Part shown: positions 8,255-14,347 of the stretch, piece after piece
How the letters are laid out: each line of letters starts with the position of its first letter
Numbering within the stretch: the first letter of the stretch is position 1
Position numbers and translations under genes: made by a program
The notes under the pieces: generated by a model
What the model was told of the DNA's origin: nothing
Database searches by the model: none
The model's input: only the letters and a program-made list of their open reading frames with translations
Source of the DNA: Candidatus Zixiibacteriota bacterium
GTDB lineage: Bacteria; Zixibacteria; MSB-5A5; SM1-73
Length of the DNA: 14,347 nt
Direction: 5' to 3'
NCBI GenBank assembly: GCA_023127875.1
Contig: JAGMFA010000039.1
Coordinates: 1-14,347, forward strand

Positions 8255-8604
8255 ATGAACAGCTCAACTGACCTGAGAACCGAGTTTATGGGCAGGCATC
8301 TGTCCGAGGTGAAGATGGTGTAGTAATCAGTTTTTTTATGTTCGCGGGGGTAAAGGGTAGTTTCGGTATGGAGGGTATCGCCGAAAACGGTCCAGCAGAA
8401 AGTATGCGCAACAATCTTAGCTGAATTAAATTCAGCTATCTGAGCCTTAACCAAAAGAACGGACTCATCATCTCCTTCAAGCCTGTATTCGCAAGGCACC
8501 AATTGCCAGCCAGGCTCGACAGACTTGGTGATTTTTGTGGAGCAACCATGCAAGAGGGACAAAATCCCGAACAATAGAATTATATTCGTCGTCTTCCCAT
8601 TCAC
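8245..8604 (-). CDS. Small predicted lipoprotein of unknown function
   Basis: The 119-residue product begins with a lipoprotein signal: a basic N-terminus, a hydrophobic run IILLFGILSL and the lipobox LLHGC with the lipidated cysteine at 21. Signal peptidase II processing and attachment to a membrane are expected. The mature part of about 98 residues contains three more cysteines (38, 69 and 102) and ends VELFIKK. No family was recognised. The start is GTG at 8604; an ATG at 8600 is out of frame. No ribosome-binding site is visible, and a TATAAT box lies only 6 nt upstream, so the message may be leaderless. Its short distance to the GAF operon promoter does not establish functional linkage. 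Confidence 0.7.
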   Translation of the reverse strand: MNGKTTNIILLFGILSLLHGCSTKITKSVEPGWQLVPCEYRLEGDDESVLLVKAQIAEFNSAKIVAHTFCWTVFGDTLHTETTLYPREHKKTDYYTIFTSDRCLPINSVLRSVELFIKK

Positions 8605-8610
8605 GTTATC

Positions 8611-8639
8611 ATTATAATGAATTCCCGCTCGCTATGCAA
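8611..8639 (-). promoter_or_regulatory. Possible promoter giving a leaderless lipoprotein mRNA
   Basis: On the minus strand TATAAT (8616-8611) is a perfect -10, with a weak TTGCAT at the -35 position (8639-8634) and a spacing of 17 nt. Transcription would start at about 8604-8605, which is the GTG start codon itself. This spacing is typical of leaderless messages. Confidence 0.45.
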
Positions 8640-8666
8640 GGGTCCTTCAACTGAAATGTAGCGGAA

Positions 8667-8706
8667 GGTCATTTGTTCATTTGAATCTCAGTTGAGTCAA
8701 ATGACC
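8667..8706. repeat. Hairpin repeat related to the 39-nt dispersed repeat
   Basis: GGTCATTTG (8667-8675) and CAAATGACC (8698-8706) form a perfect 9-bp inverted pair around a 22-nt interior. The interior (TTCATTTGAATCTCAG) and the following GACCATAG resemble pieces of the 39-nt repeat at 8896-8934 and its flank at 12483-12521, so it looks like a degenerate family member. Confidence 0.5.
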
Positions 8707-8750
8707 ATAGGAACTCAGATGAGCTTCAGCCTTCCATTTTTTCTTGTTGT

Positions 8751-8768
8751 GGAGACCTCAAGGTCTCC
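8751..8768. repeat. Small perfect hairpin repeat
   Basis: GGAGACCT (8751-8758) and AGGTCTCC (8761-8768) form a perfect 8-bp inverted repeat with two bases between the arms. It is flanked by TGT on the left and GCTACA on the right. The flank GTAGCGG also occurs at 8658-8664 in the opposite sense, so this probably belongs to a dispersed intergenic hairpin family. Confidence 0.5.
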
Positions 8769-8857
8769 GCTACAGATCTGTTTTGTTACGAACAGTTGAT
8801 TTATTCCCCCAGAATTGACAGGAAACTAGGTCTAGGAATTCGATTCATCGAGTAGCC

Positions 8858-8873
8858 GCACCCTTTAGGGTGC
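8858..8873. repeat. Intact GCACCCT-TT-AGGGTGC hairpin repeat
   Basis: A 7-bp perfect stem surrounds a TT centre and is preceded by GTAGCC. The same unit occurs split by an insertion at 11429-11567, and in degenerate form at 12534-12547. It therefore serves as the empty-site reference for the mobile insertion near 11.5 kb. Confidence 0.6.
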
Positions 8874-8895
8874 GATTAAGAAACGCAGGCTAAAG

Positions 8896-8934
8896 CTCAT
8901 TTGTCCATTTGGATACATAGGAAGTCAACTGACC
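8896..8934 (+). repeat. 39-nt dispersed repeat, left copy
   Basis: This copy begins CTCATTTGTCC and ends GTCAACTGACC. It matches 12483-12521 on the opposite strand with one mismatch, by direct comparison. It lies 22 nt inside the GCACCCT hairpin at 8858-8873. The right-hand copy has a degenerate version of the same hairpin in the same relative position. Confidence 0.75.
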
Positions 8935-8955
8935 TGCGGCTACCAAGAATGGAGC

Positions 8956-8993
8956 GGGTCGCATGTCCTACGGATCCTGTGAAAATGCGACCC
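8956..8993. repeat. GGGTCGCAT hairpin
   Basis: GGGTCGCAT (8956-8964) and ATGCGACCC (8985-8993) form a perfect 9-bp stem around a 20-nt loop. The loop contains TCCTACGGATCCTG, similar to bases 12655-12668 in the 3' end of the PfkB kinase gene. No T tract follows, so it is a repeat rather than an obvious terminator. It is the last structure before the GNAT gene. Confidence 0.5.
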
Positions 8994-9088
8994 CTACATT
9001 TCCCTCCCAGCATTCGTATATAGAGAATATTGAAACCAATTGATTTCGTGAATCACAATTCCCGAAGCATAACCGGAAGGAAAATAAG

Positions 9089-10108
9089 TTGTCAACCAAC
9101 AATCATTCAAAAGATGTAATCGTATTACCCAATTCACCAGCCATCCCCGGACTGACCTTCCGCCGCTTCCACGGTGAGAGAGATTATCCGGTCATGGTCG
9201 CAGTCATTGAAGGATGCAAAGAGACGGACAAAATCGACCACACAGAAACGGTTGAGGATGTTGCCGCCACCTACCGGCACCTGGTCAACTGCGATCCGCA
9301 TGAGGACATGATTTTCGCCGAGGTGAAAGGCGATGTGATTGGTTTTGGCCGTGTCTGGTGGATTCTCAGATCAGATGGCGCCCGGACTTACGTCCACTTC
9401 GCCTTTTTGCTTCCCCAATGGCGAGGTAAGGGTATCCGCCGCGCCATGCTGCACCACAATGAACGCCGATTGTCAAGAATTGCCGCCAAACATCCAACCG
9501 ACGGGCCGCGCTTGTTCGAATCCTGGTCAGCCGACACGGAGATTGACTGGGAATCTCTGCTGGTTGCTGAAAGCTACAAGCCGGTACGGTACTCGTTCGA
9601 GATGGTGCGCCCGAATCTGGAGGATATTCCGGACCTGCCTCTGTCTGGGGGTCTGGAGGTTAGACCTGCTAAACCAGAACACTTTCGAAAAATCTTTAAG
9701 GCTGCCGCCGAAGCTTTTCAGGATCACTGGGGTGCCAGCCAGTGGCATGAAGAGGAGTTTGAGCGTTGGCAGGAGCAATCCTTCTTTAATCCTGCCCTGT
9801 GGCAGGTGGCCTGGGACGGAGATGAGGTCTCCGGCATGATCCTGAACTTCATCCACGAGAAGGAAAACTTAGAATATGACCGCAAGCGGGGATATACGGA
9901 AGAGATCTCCGTGCGAAGGCCCTGGCGGAAGAAAGGCTTAGCCCGCGCGCTCATCGCCCGAAGCTTCAAGGTGCTCAAAGAACACGGCATGACCGAGGCC
10001 GCCTTGAGTGTGGATGCGGAAAACATCAGCGGGGCGCTACGACTCTATGAAAGCATGGGATTCCGTACAGTCAAGCGGTATACGACTTATCGTAAACCGC
10101 TGAATTAG
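9089..10108 (+). CDS. Tandem-GNAT acetyltransferase
   Basis: GNAT enzymes move an acyl group from acyl-CoA to an amine. This 339-residue protein has two GNAT folds in tandem, as in mycothiol-synthase-like proteins. The N-terminal domain (about 19-165) has the pyrophosphate-loop motif QWRGKG (110-115). The C-terminal domain (about 189-335) has PWRKKGLARAL (278-288) followed by SVDAENISGALRLYESMGF (307-325), the complete C-terminal GNAT signature. The start is TTG at 9089 with GGAAGGA 8 nt upstream; no ATG occurs before codon 36. The gene is visibly more G+C-rich than its neighbours (38 of 60 bases in 9481-9540, hand counted), suggesting transfer. The substrate cannot be inferred. Confidence 0.88.
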   Translation: MSTNNHSKDVIVLPNSPAIPGLTFRRFHGERDYPVMVAVIEGCKETDKIDHTETVEDVAATYRHLVNCDPHEDMIFAEVKGDVIGFGRVWWILRSDGARTYVHFAFLLPQWRGKGIRRAMLHHNERRLSRIAAKHPTDGPRLFESWSADTEIDWESLLVAESYKPVRYSFEMVRPNLEDIPDLPLSGGLEVRPAKPEHFRKIFKAAAEAFQDHWGASQWHEEEFERWQEQSFFNPALWQVAWDGDEVSGMILNFIHEKENLEYDRKRGYTEEISVRRPWRKKGLARALIARSFKVLKEHGMTEAALSVDAENISGALRLYESMGFRTVKRYTTYRKPLN

Positions 10109-10167
10109 TTATCACTGACGCACGTTCATAACCAAAGAGGGAAGTTTCCACGCATCGGCACCAGCAG

Positions 10168-11409
10168 ATGCCTTTGCCAATTAGCTACCGGAATTCCCCC
10201 GCCTTTAACGGGATCTTGGACTATTCCCCAAAGCATCTGAAAAAAATGGACAATGAAACGAACGATTCTTATCTTGGGTTTGAGCAGGGGCCCATACGAC
10301 CACCAAGTGAGGCATACAGCTTACTTGTGCGTGTAACCAGGAATTGTCCCTGGAACCAGTGCACTTTTTGTCCCGTGTACAAGGGAACCAAGTTCTCCCG
10401 CCGTCCGGTTGAGCATGTCAAAAGGGACATCGATGGTGTTTACCAGCACGTGGAAGCTATTCGCGAATTAGCTGACGAACAGGGTCGTGTACCCCGAAGC
10501 GAGATCAACAGAATAACTGCAAACATTGATCCGCAAAAGTCGCCTGCGTTTGTGGCAGGATTCAACTGGTATTTTGCCGGTGGGTTGAAATCTGTATTTA
10601 TCCAGGATGCAAACAGCCTGATAATAAAGCCTACTGATCTGGTGGAAATCCTGAGGCACCTGAAGAAGCGCTTTCCAGAGATAAAAAGAATAACGTCATA
10701 TGCCCGCTCTCAAACAGTTTCCCGCATGAAGGAGGAGGACTTAAAGGCGATTGGGGATGCCGGCTTGAACAGAATTCATATCGGTCTTGAATCCGGCTCT
10801 GATGAGGTCCTCAAAATGGTCAAGAAGGGTGTCACCAAGGAGATGCATATACAAGCGGGAGTAAAGGTAAAAAAAGCAGGAATGGAGTTGTCAGAATACT
10901 ACATGCCTGGTCTTGGGGGAAAGAAACTCTGGAAAGAACATACACTGGAGACAGCCGATACGCTAAACCAGATAAATCCGGATTTCATAAGGATGAGAAC
11001 GCTGGCAATTCCTAACCATGCGCCGCTTTTTCAGGATCATCAGGCGGGTGTTTTTGAGAAATGCACGGATCTTATGGTGGTAAAAGAGATCTGGATGTTT
11101 ATTGAAAAATTAGAAGGAATCACCAGCGTGGTCAAAAGTGATCATATTCTAAATCTCTTTCAGGATTTAGAAGGAGCCCTTCCCCGGGACAAAGATTGCA
11201 TGATTAAAATCTTACGCACCTTTCTGGCAATGGGTCCGGAACGTCAAAGATTATATCAATTAGGAAGACGGATTGGAGTTTTTTCACAACTTAGCGATAT
11301 GGAAAATCCACATAGAATGGCGAGGGCTGAAAAGGCATACAGTCAGCTTGAAGGTGCAAAGGAAGATATTGACAAAGTCACAGACGAACTTATGAAGAGG
11401 TTTATATAG
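10168..11409 (+). CDS. Radical SAM protein with CX4CX2C motif
   Basis: The protein has an N-terminal radical SAM core. NCPWNQCTFC supplies cysteines 60, 65 and 68, so the spacing is CX4CX2C rather than the usual CX3CX2C. GLESGSDEVL (206-215) is typical of the SAM-binding region in Elp3/HemN/MiaB-like B12-independent enzymes, and MPGLGGKK lies at 246-253. The C-terminal part (about 290-413) is helical with no second cluster evident. The reaction is unknown. ATG 10168 has no ribosome-binding site; M27 at 10246 is an alternative start closer to the conserved LGFEQGPIRPPSEA segment. It lies 59 nt after the GNAT gene on the same strand, so cotranscription is possible. Confidence 0.88.
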   Translation: MPLPISYRNSPAFNGILDYSPKHLKKMDNETNDSYLGFEQGPIRPPSEAYSLLVRVTRNCPWNQCTFCPVYKGTKFSRRPVEHVKRDIDGVYQHVEAIRELADEQGRVPRSEINRITANIDPQKSPAFVAGFNWYFAGGLKSVFIQDANSLIIKPTDLVEILRHLKKRFPEIKRITSYARSQTVSRMKEEDLKAIGDAGLNRIHIGLESGSDEVLKMVKKGVTKEMHIQAGVKVKKAGMELSEYYMPGLGGKKLWKEHTLETADTLNQINPDFIRMRTLAIPNHAPLFQDHQAGVFEKCTDLMVVKEIWMFIEKLEGITSVVKSDHILNLFQDLEGALPRDKDCMIKILRTFLAMGPERQRLYQLGRRIGVFSQLSDMENPHRMARAEKAYSQLEGAKEDIDKVTDELMKRFI

Positions 11410-11436
11410 TCTATTGATGCGGTAGCCACACCCTTT

Positions 11437-11558
11437 AGGGGCTGTTGAAAAACCCTTTCGGCAGGGCTAAATGCCCTGCCCTATGGATGATAAGTAATTG
11501 TCTCCCATAGGGGCAGGAATTTATCCTGCCCCAAAATGTAACTTTATCAACAAGCCCT
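11437..11558. mobile_element. MITE-like element inserted in a hairpin repeat
   Basis: The ends are AGGGGCTGTTGAAAAA on the left and, complemented, AGGGCTTGTTGATAAA on the right, with 13 of 16 bases shared. The element is non-coding and carries two perfect hairpins: GGCAGGGC/GCCCTGCC (11460-11467 with 11473-11480) and GGGGCAGGA/TCCTGCCCC (11510-11518 with 11524-11532). An alternative pair is CCCTATGG/CCATAGGG (11479-11486 with 11505-11512). Removing it restores the hairpin seen intact at 8858-8873. The boundary is ambiguous: a TT duplication with these ends, or a 10-bp CCCTTTAGGG duplication (11431-11440 and 11555-11564) with an element of 114 bp. Confidence 0.65.
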
Positions 11559-11668
11559 TTAGGGTGCAAGTAGCATGCGCCCCGCCAAGCGGAGCGGTTA
11601 ACAAAATCAACTATTTCTGACACGTGCTTGATGCCTTGGCTTTGGGAAACGCCAAAACCAATTAGCTC

Positions 11669-12406
11669 ATGGTGATAAAAGTCGGCTGTTGCGGATTTCC
11701 GGTTGCAAAGGAGAAGTATTATAAAAGCTTTAACGTGGTTGAGATTCAGCAAACCTTTTATCAACCCCCACAGGAGAAGACTGTTCGCAAATGGAGGGAA
11801 CAAGCACCCCCAGATTTTGAGTTCATGCTGAAAGCCTGGCAGTTGATCACTCATCCACCCTCCAGCTCCACCTACCGCAGATTGAAGCTTGCCATTCCCG
11901 AATCAAAAAAGAAAAATTACGGCTTCTTTAAACCGACAGAGGAGGTATTTAAGGCTTGGGAAGAGACGGAAAAAATGGCTCAGATCCTAAAAGCCAGAAT
12001 AATAGTTTTTCAATGTCCGGCAAGCTTTCAACCTATCCCGGAAAATGAGAAGAATCTGGAAAGTTTTTTTAAAACCATCAAAAGAAAAGAATATGTTTTG
12101 GTTTGGGAACCAAGAGGGAAATGGGAAAGTAAGGAGGTTTCGGCTCTGTGTCGGAGGCTGAATCTTGTTCCCTGTGTGGATCCGTTCAAATCGAAGATCC
12201 CACCACAGGCGGGGGACAAGCCATTTGCCGGAAAGATGGGCCATTTCAGATTACATGGAAAGACAGGTTATAGGTATAAATATGCCGATTCTGATCTGGA
12301 AGAGCTCAAAGCTTTTGGGAAAGCTTTCGATTTAGTCTATTTCATGTTCAACAATGTTTATATGTTTGAGGATGCGCTTGGTTTCAAGGAGAAGATTCTG
12401 GGGTAA
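11669..12406 (+). CDS. DUF72 (YecE-like) protein
   Basis: DUF72 proteins adopt a TIM-barrel-like fold and have no settled biochemical role. The 245-residue product begins with the family's first strand, VGCCGFP (5-11), then VEIQQTFYQPP (24-34). It contains the interior motif FRLHGKTGY (193-201) and ends with VYFMFNNVYMFEDAL (223-237). The variant with GCCGFP resembles forms common in archaea and anaerobic bacteria, by memory rather than search. ATG 11669 has no clear ribosome-binding site, but it places the first strand at residue 5, as usual. The gene stands alone between repeat-rich spacers and inside the segment flanked by inverted 39-nt repeats. Confidence 0.85.
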   Translation: MVIKVGCCGFPVAKEKYYKSFNVVEIQQTFYQPPQEKTVRKWREQAPPDFEFMLKAWQLITHPPSSSTYRRLKLAIPESKKKNYGFFKPTEEVFKAWEETEKMAQILKARIIVFQCPASFQPIPENEKNLESFFKTIKRKEYVLVWEPRGKWESKEVSALCRRLNLVPCVDPFKSKIPPQAGDKPFAGKMGHFRLHGKTGYRYKYADSDLEELKAFGKAFDLVYFMFNNVYMFEDALGFKEKILG

Positions 12407-12482
12407 TTTGTTAGATGGGCTGTAATCAGAGCTATCGACTCTCTAAATGTCGCCAAATAGAAGTCTGGAATTTCAGTTCTAT

Positions 12483-12547
12483 GGTCAGTTGACTTCCTAT
12501 GGATCCAAATGGACAAATGAGATTCAAATTCGGACCACTTAGGGTGC
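12483..12547 (-). repeat. 39-nt dispersed repeat, right inverted copy, plus degenerate hairpin
   Basis: Bases 12483-12521 are the reverse complement of 8896-8934 with one mismatch. Just outside, 12534-12547 is a degenerate form of the GCACCCT hairpin present at the left end, so both parts are in mirror order at the two sites. The rest of the 243-nt gap between the DUF72 and PfkB genes shows no gene and no clear terminator. Confidence 0.7.
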
Positions 12548-12649
12548 ACTCAATGCGAGACAGTTTGAGGGAAGGACTCTCTCTGAGGGAGACAAAGGGA
12601 GCGAGATAGAAAATAGTCACAGTTTTGCTTTTTTGGCACAGCCATAAGC

Positions 12650-13612
12650 TTATCCTATGGATCCTGCGGATGCATTGGCAACTCTTTTGGAGAGAGACCA
12701 TTTTTTTAATAATTTGGTTACCCTCTCCACCCCGGACGTTTTGCACTTCTCTGCCGCAACCCGATTGGCAAAATCAAGGGATTGATTCAACTTTCCGGCG
12801 TGAAGATAATTTACCAAAAACCCAGCCGAGAACACATCTCCACATCCGGTGGCGTCTTTAAATCCTCGAATTTTTATACCAGCACACTTTTTGAGCTTAC
12901 AGGTTTTCCCGTCTTTATAGATCATGAGTGCCCCTTCTTTTCCCATGGTAATTAGTAATACCTTTGGTCTCAAACTCAAAACATAGTTTGCGAAGTCCCG
13001 GATATCTTTTGAGGATTTCAAGCTCTCACCAGAAAGCACAAAAAGCTCCGGCAAATTAGCTTGCACAAAATCTGCTTGTTTTAAATATTCTCTCCAACTT
13101 TTTGGCGCAATCAAAAATCTCTTTCCATCTTTATGTATCCCCAGCGTGAGACTGTGTATGTCCATAAATATCAAAGCATCCGTGTTTCTTCGAACTCTCT
13201 TCAAGGTATTAAGGCTGATGTCGAACCCGGAGATGAAATTAACCAAAATGGCATCACTATCAAGAAATGATTTGAGCTGGGTAAAGCTTAGGGCGGGGAC
13301 TCTGTTTTTAAGAAACTCCTCCCTTTGATTTTCTTTGTCAATCACAAGATATGCGTGGTTGTTTTTTCTCCCCACTTTGTTGATCCCATCCAATTTAACA
13401 TTATCAAAGTTTTTCAGAATCTTTTTCACCTGATTGTAAACATCATATCCCAGATTGCATACCGGATAAATCTCCATCCACTTTCCTCCCAAGGAGGACA
13501 AAGTAGACAAATTATACATAATCCCACCGAAGCTTTCTGTTCTTTTCCCGTTTGGAAAGATTATGGTATCTTTGTTTATGGTTCCAATTACCGTGACTTT
13601 GAATTTGGGCAT
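12650..13612 (-). CDS. PfkB-family carbohydrate/nucleoside kinase
   Basis: PfkB (ribokinase-like) enzymes phosphorylate sugars or nucleosides with ATP. The 320-residue product has the N-terminal substrate-loop SFGGIMYNLS (27-36), QANLPELFVLSG (184-195) and ITMGKEGAL (221-229). The C-terminal signature is DATGCGDVFSAGF (253-265), with D259 as catalytic base in the expected GCGD anion hole. The substrate cannot be told. ATG 13612 has no close ribosome-binding site. The last dozen residues (KRVANASAGSIG) extend past the family fold and are encoded by bases similar to the local repeats. It is convergent with the DUF72 gene. Confidence 0.88.
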   Translation of the reverse strand: MPKFKVTVIGTINKDTIIFPNGKRTESFGGIMYNLSTLSSLGGKWMEIYPVCNLGYDVYNQVKKILKNFDNVKLDGINKVGRKNNHAYLVIDKENQREEFLKNRVPALSFTQLKSFLDSDAILVNFISGFDISLNTLKRVRRNTDALIFMDIHSLTLGIHKDGKRFLIAPKSWREYLKQADFVQANLPELFVLSGESLKSSKDIRDFANYVLSLRPKVLLITMGKEGALMIYKDGKTCKLKKCAGIKIRGFKDATGCGDVFSAGFLVNYLHAGKLNQSLDFANRVAAEKCKTSGVERVTKLLKKWSLSKRVANASAGSIG

Positions 13613-13710
13613 GATGTTGGTAGGTCGCGGTTATCTCCTAAAATCTCGGCTAAGCTATTTAAGTTTACCATCCTATTACATTTTTCCTAAATAATGTTAT
13701 AATAGTTTGT

Positions 13711-13846
13711 CGTTGCGAGTCCCCCTGAAATCGGGATGAAGCAATCTCCGGGTAGGGGCAATTCCCCGCCTCTGGCGGGATGTTCCACATGAATCGCCCT
13801 TACTTCGTCCGGGTTCCCTCGCTTTTGCTCGGGGCAAGCCTCGCAA
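13711..13846. repeat. TTGCGAG-bounded intergenic repeat with nested hairpins
   Basis: TTGCGAG (13713-13719) and CTCGCAA (13840-13846) bound the element as a perfect 7-bp inverted pair. Inside, GTAGGGGCAATTC (13752-13764) pairs imperfectly with GAATCGCCCTTAC, which starts near 13791, enclosing the perfect hairpin CCCGCC-TCT-GGCGGG (13765-13779). It resembles dispersed non-coding elements found in many bacterial genomes. No credible ORF lies within it. Confidence 0.55.
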
Positions 13847-13896
13847 TACAAGCTGGTGCTTTATTAAATAACATATGTTCTCTTTTGTAATTTTTG

Positions 13897-13960
13897 TGTG
13901 CCTGTCGGGTCCCCGACCCGACAGAAACCTCCCGCCAGGTCAGGGGACCTGGCGGGCACA
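13897..13960. repeat. Double-hairpin element closed by an outer stem
   Basis: Two perfect hairpins lie side by side. CTGTCGGGTC/GACCCGACAG (13902-13911 with 13915-13924) has a 3-nt loop. CCCGCCAGGTC/GACCTGGCGGG (13931-13941 with 13946-13956) has a 4-nt loop. An outer pair, TGTGCC (13897-13902) with GGCACA (13955-13960), overlaps their edges and could close a three-way junction. There is no T tract on the exit side in either direction, so a simple terminator is unlikely. The rest of 13613-14066 holds no gene. Confidence 0.6.
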
Positions 13961-14066
13961 GAAGACTTAAGATGTCAAGACAAATATATCTGTTATTATT
14001 TAACAAAACACTAGAACACGATGTTATTTTGGAAACATTCCACTATTTTTAAGCTGGAGTTGGAAC

Positions 14067-14347
14067 TCATTTTATCTTGTTCTCTGCATCTTTTACAAAC
14101 AAAAGAGGAAATGCAATATCGCTTACACAACAAGGCAGCCAAACAGCGATAAATAGAAAGAAAAAAACGACTAAATAAGAAAACCAATTTAAGGTTTGGT
14201 CTATCGCCATAATAATGTGGAATAACGACGCCCAGGTGCTCAACAAGACGTGCCCAAAGTGAGGAAACTTTGTTGTCGGTCTAAGATAAGCAATGGTAAT
14301 GCCAATTATTGCCAAGGGATTTACCAACCACCATTTTTCAATAAAAC
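14067..14347 (-). CDS. Partial membrane protein running off the right edge
   Basis: The minus-strand frame ends at TGA 14069-14067 and stays open to the window edge. It reads FIEKWW before the apparent TTG at 14327, so that TTG is probably internal and the gene starts outside the window. The visible part of about 93 residues has hydrophobic segments around NPLAIIGITIAYL, VLLSTWASLFHIIMAI and WFSYLVVFFFLFIAVWL, consistent with two to four membrane helices and a short charged tail KDAENKIK. No family was recognised. Hydrophobicity and the open frame support coding, but homology is untested. Confidence 0.5.
   Translation of the reverse strand, partial: FIEKWWLVNPLAIIGITIAYLRPTTKFPHFGHVLLSTWASLFHIIMAIDQTLNWFSYLVVFFFLFIAVWLPCCVSDIAFPLLFVKDAENKIK

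Noticed and set aside
8640..9010. Possible CRISPR array, because of clustered short repeats
   Set aside because: The repeats are few, unequal in length, partly inverted and irregularly spaced, with no cas gene in the window.
11570..11668. Possible tRNA or small RNA before the DUF72 gene
   Set aside because: Only short stems such as CCGC-CAA-GCGG and TTTGG/CCAAA are present; no cloverleaf could be drawn.
11435..11854. Minus-strand frame of 139 codons
   Set aside because: It crosses the MITE-like element and the start of the DUF72 gene; it is explained by hairpin repeat plus shadow.
13325..13690. Plus-strand frame of 121 codons
   Set aside because: It is opposite the conserved N-terminal half of the PfkB-family kinase and lacks any motif.
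13800..14006. Minus-strand frame of 68 codons
   Set aside because: It runs through both structured intergenic repeats, which explain the sequence without coding.

Overview
This window is a bacterial chromosome segment centred on the replication origin. The order is a putative oriC, dnaA, dnaN, a DUF721/DciA gene and gyrB, all on the + strand. Strong sigma70-type promoters, clear Shine-Dalgarno sites at several genes and a short GyrB without the large gamma-proteobacterial insertion all point to a bacterium. Moderate G+C, frequent AGA/AGG arginine codons, the loss of recF and gyrA from the cluster and abundant small hairpin repeats suggest an uncultivated lineage. Nothing here fixes the phylum.

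Positions 1-790 hold the start of a divergent gene at the left edge with its promoter, an AT-rich stretch, then a near-consensus promoter followed by same-strand DnaA-box-like sites leading into dnaA. Positions 791-6038 are the replication core: initiator, sliding clamp, helicase-loader-type DciA and gyrase B. A very AT-rich gap separates dnaA and dnaN, and a hairpin terminator lies between dnaN and dciA. recF is missing between dnaN and dciA, and gyrA does not follow gyrB.

Positions 6090-8147 are a compact minus-strand operon convergent with gyrB. It is driven by a perfect TTGACA-17 nt-TATAAT promoter and has a structured leader. In order of transcription it encodes a two-TM protein with a GAF-like domain, a 49-residue charged protein missed by a length-filtered ORF search, and a fusion of a HAD 5'(3')-deoxyribonucleotidase-like domain with a cytidine deaminase. 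A membrane-anchored sensor-like protein coupled to a two-step pyrimidine (deoxy)nucleotide-degrading enzyme is the best candidate here for an undescribed system. Its role, whether salvage, nucleotide-pool control or defence, is inference. A small lipoprotein gene lies just upstream.

Positions 8605-14066 look accessory: a tandem-GNAT acetyltransferase with G+C-rich sequence, a radical SAM protein with a CX4CX2C cluster motif, a DUF72 protein and a PfkB-family kinase. They are separated by repeat-rich intergenic DNA. A 39-nt repeat occurs in inverted orientation on both sides of the GNAT-radical SAM-DUF72 block. A MITE-like element of about 120 bp has inserted into a small hairpin repeat whose intact form is visible 2.6 kb away. 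Two further hairpin-rich repeats lie near 13.7-14.0 kb, and a partial membrane-protein gene runs off the right edge.
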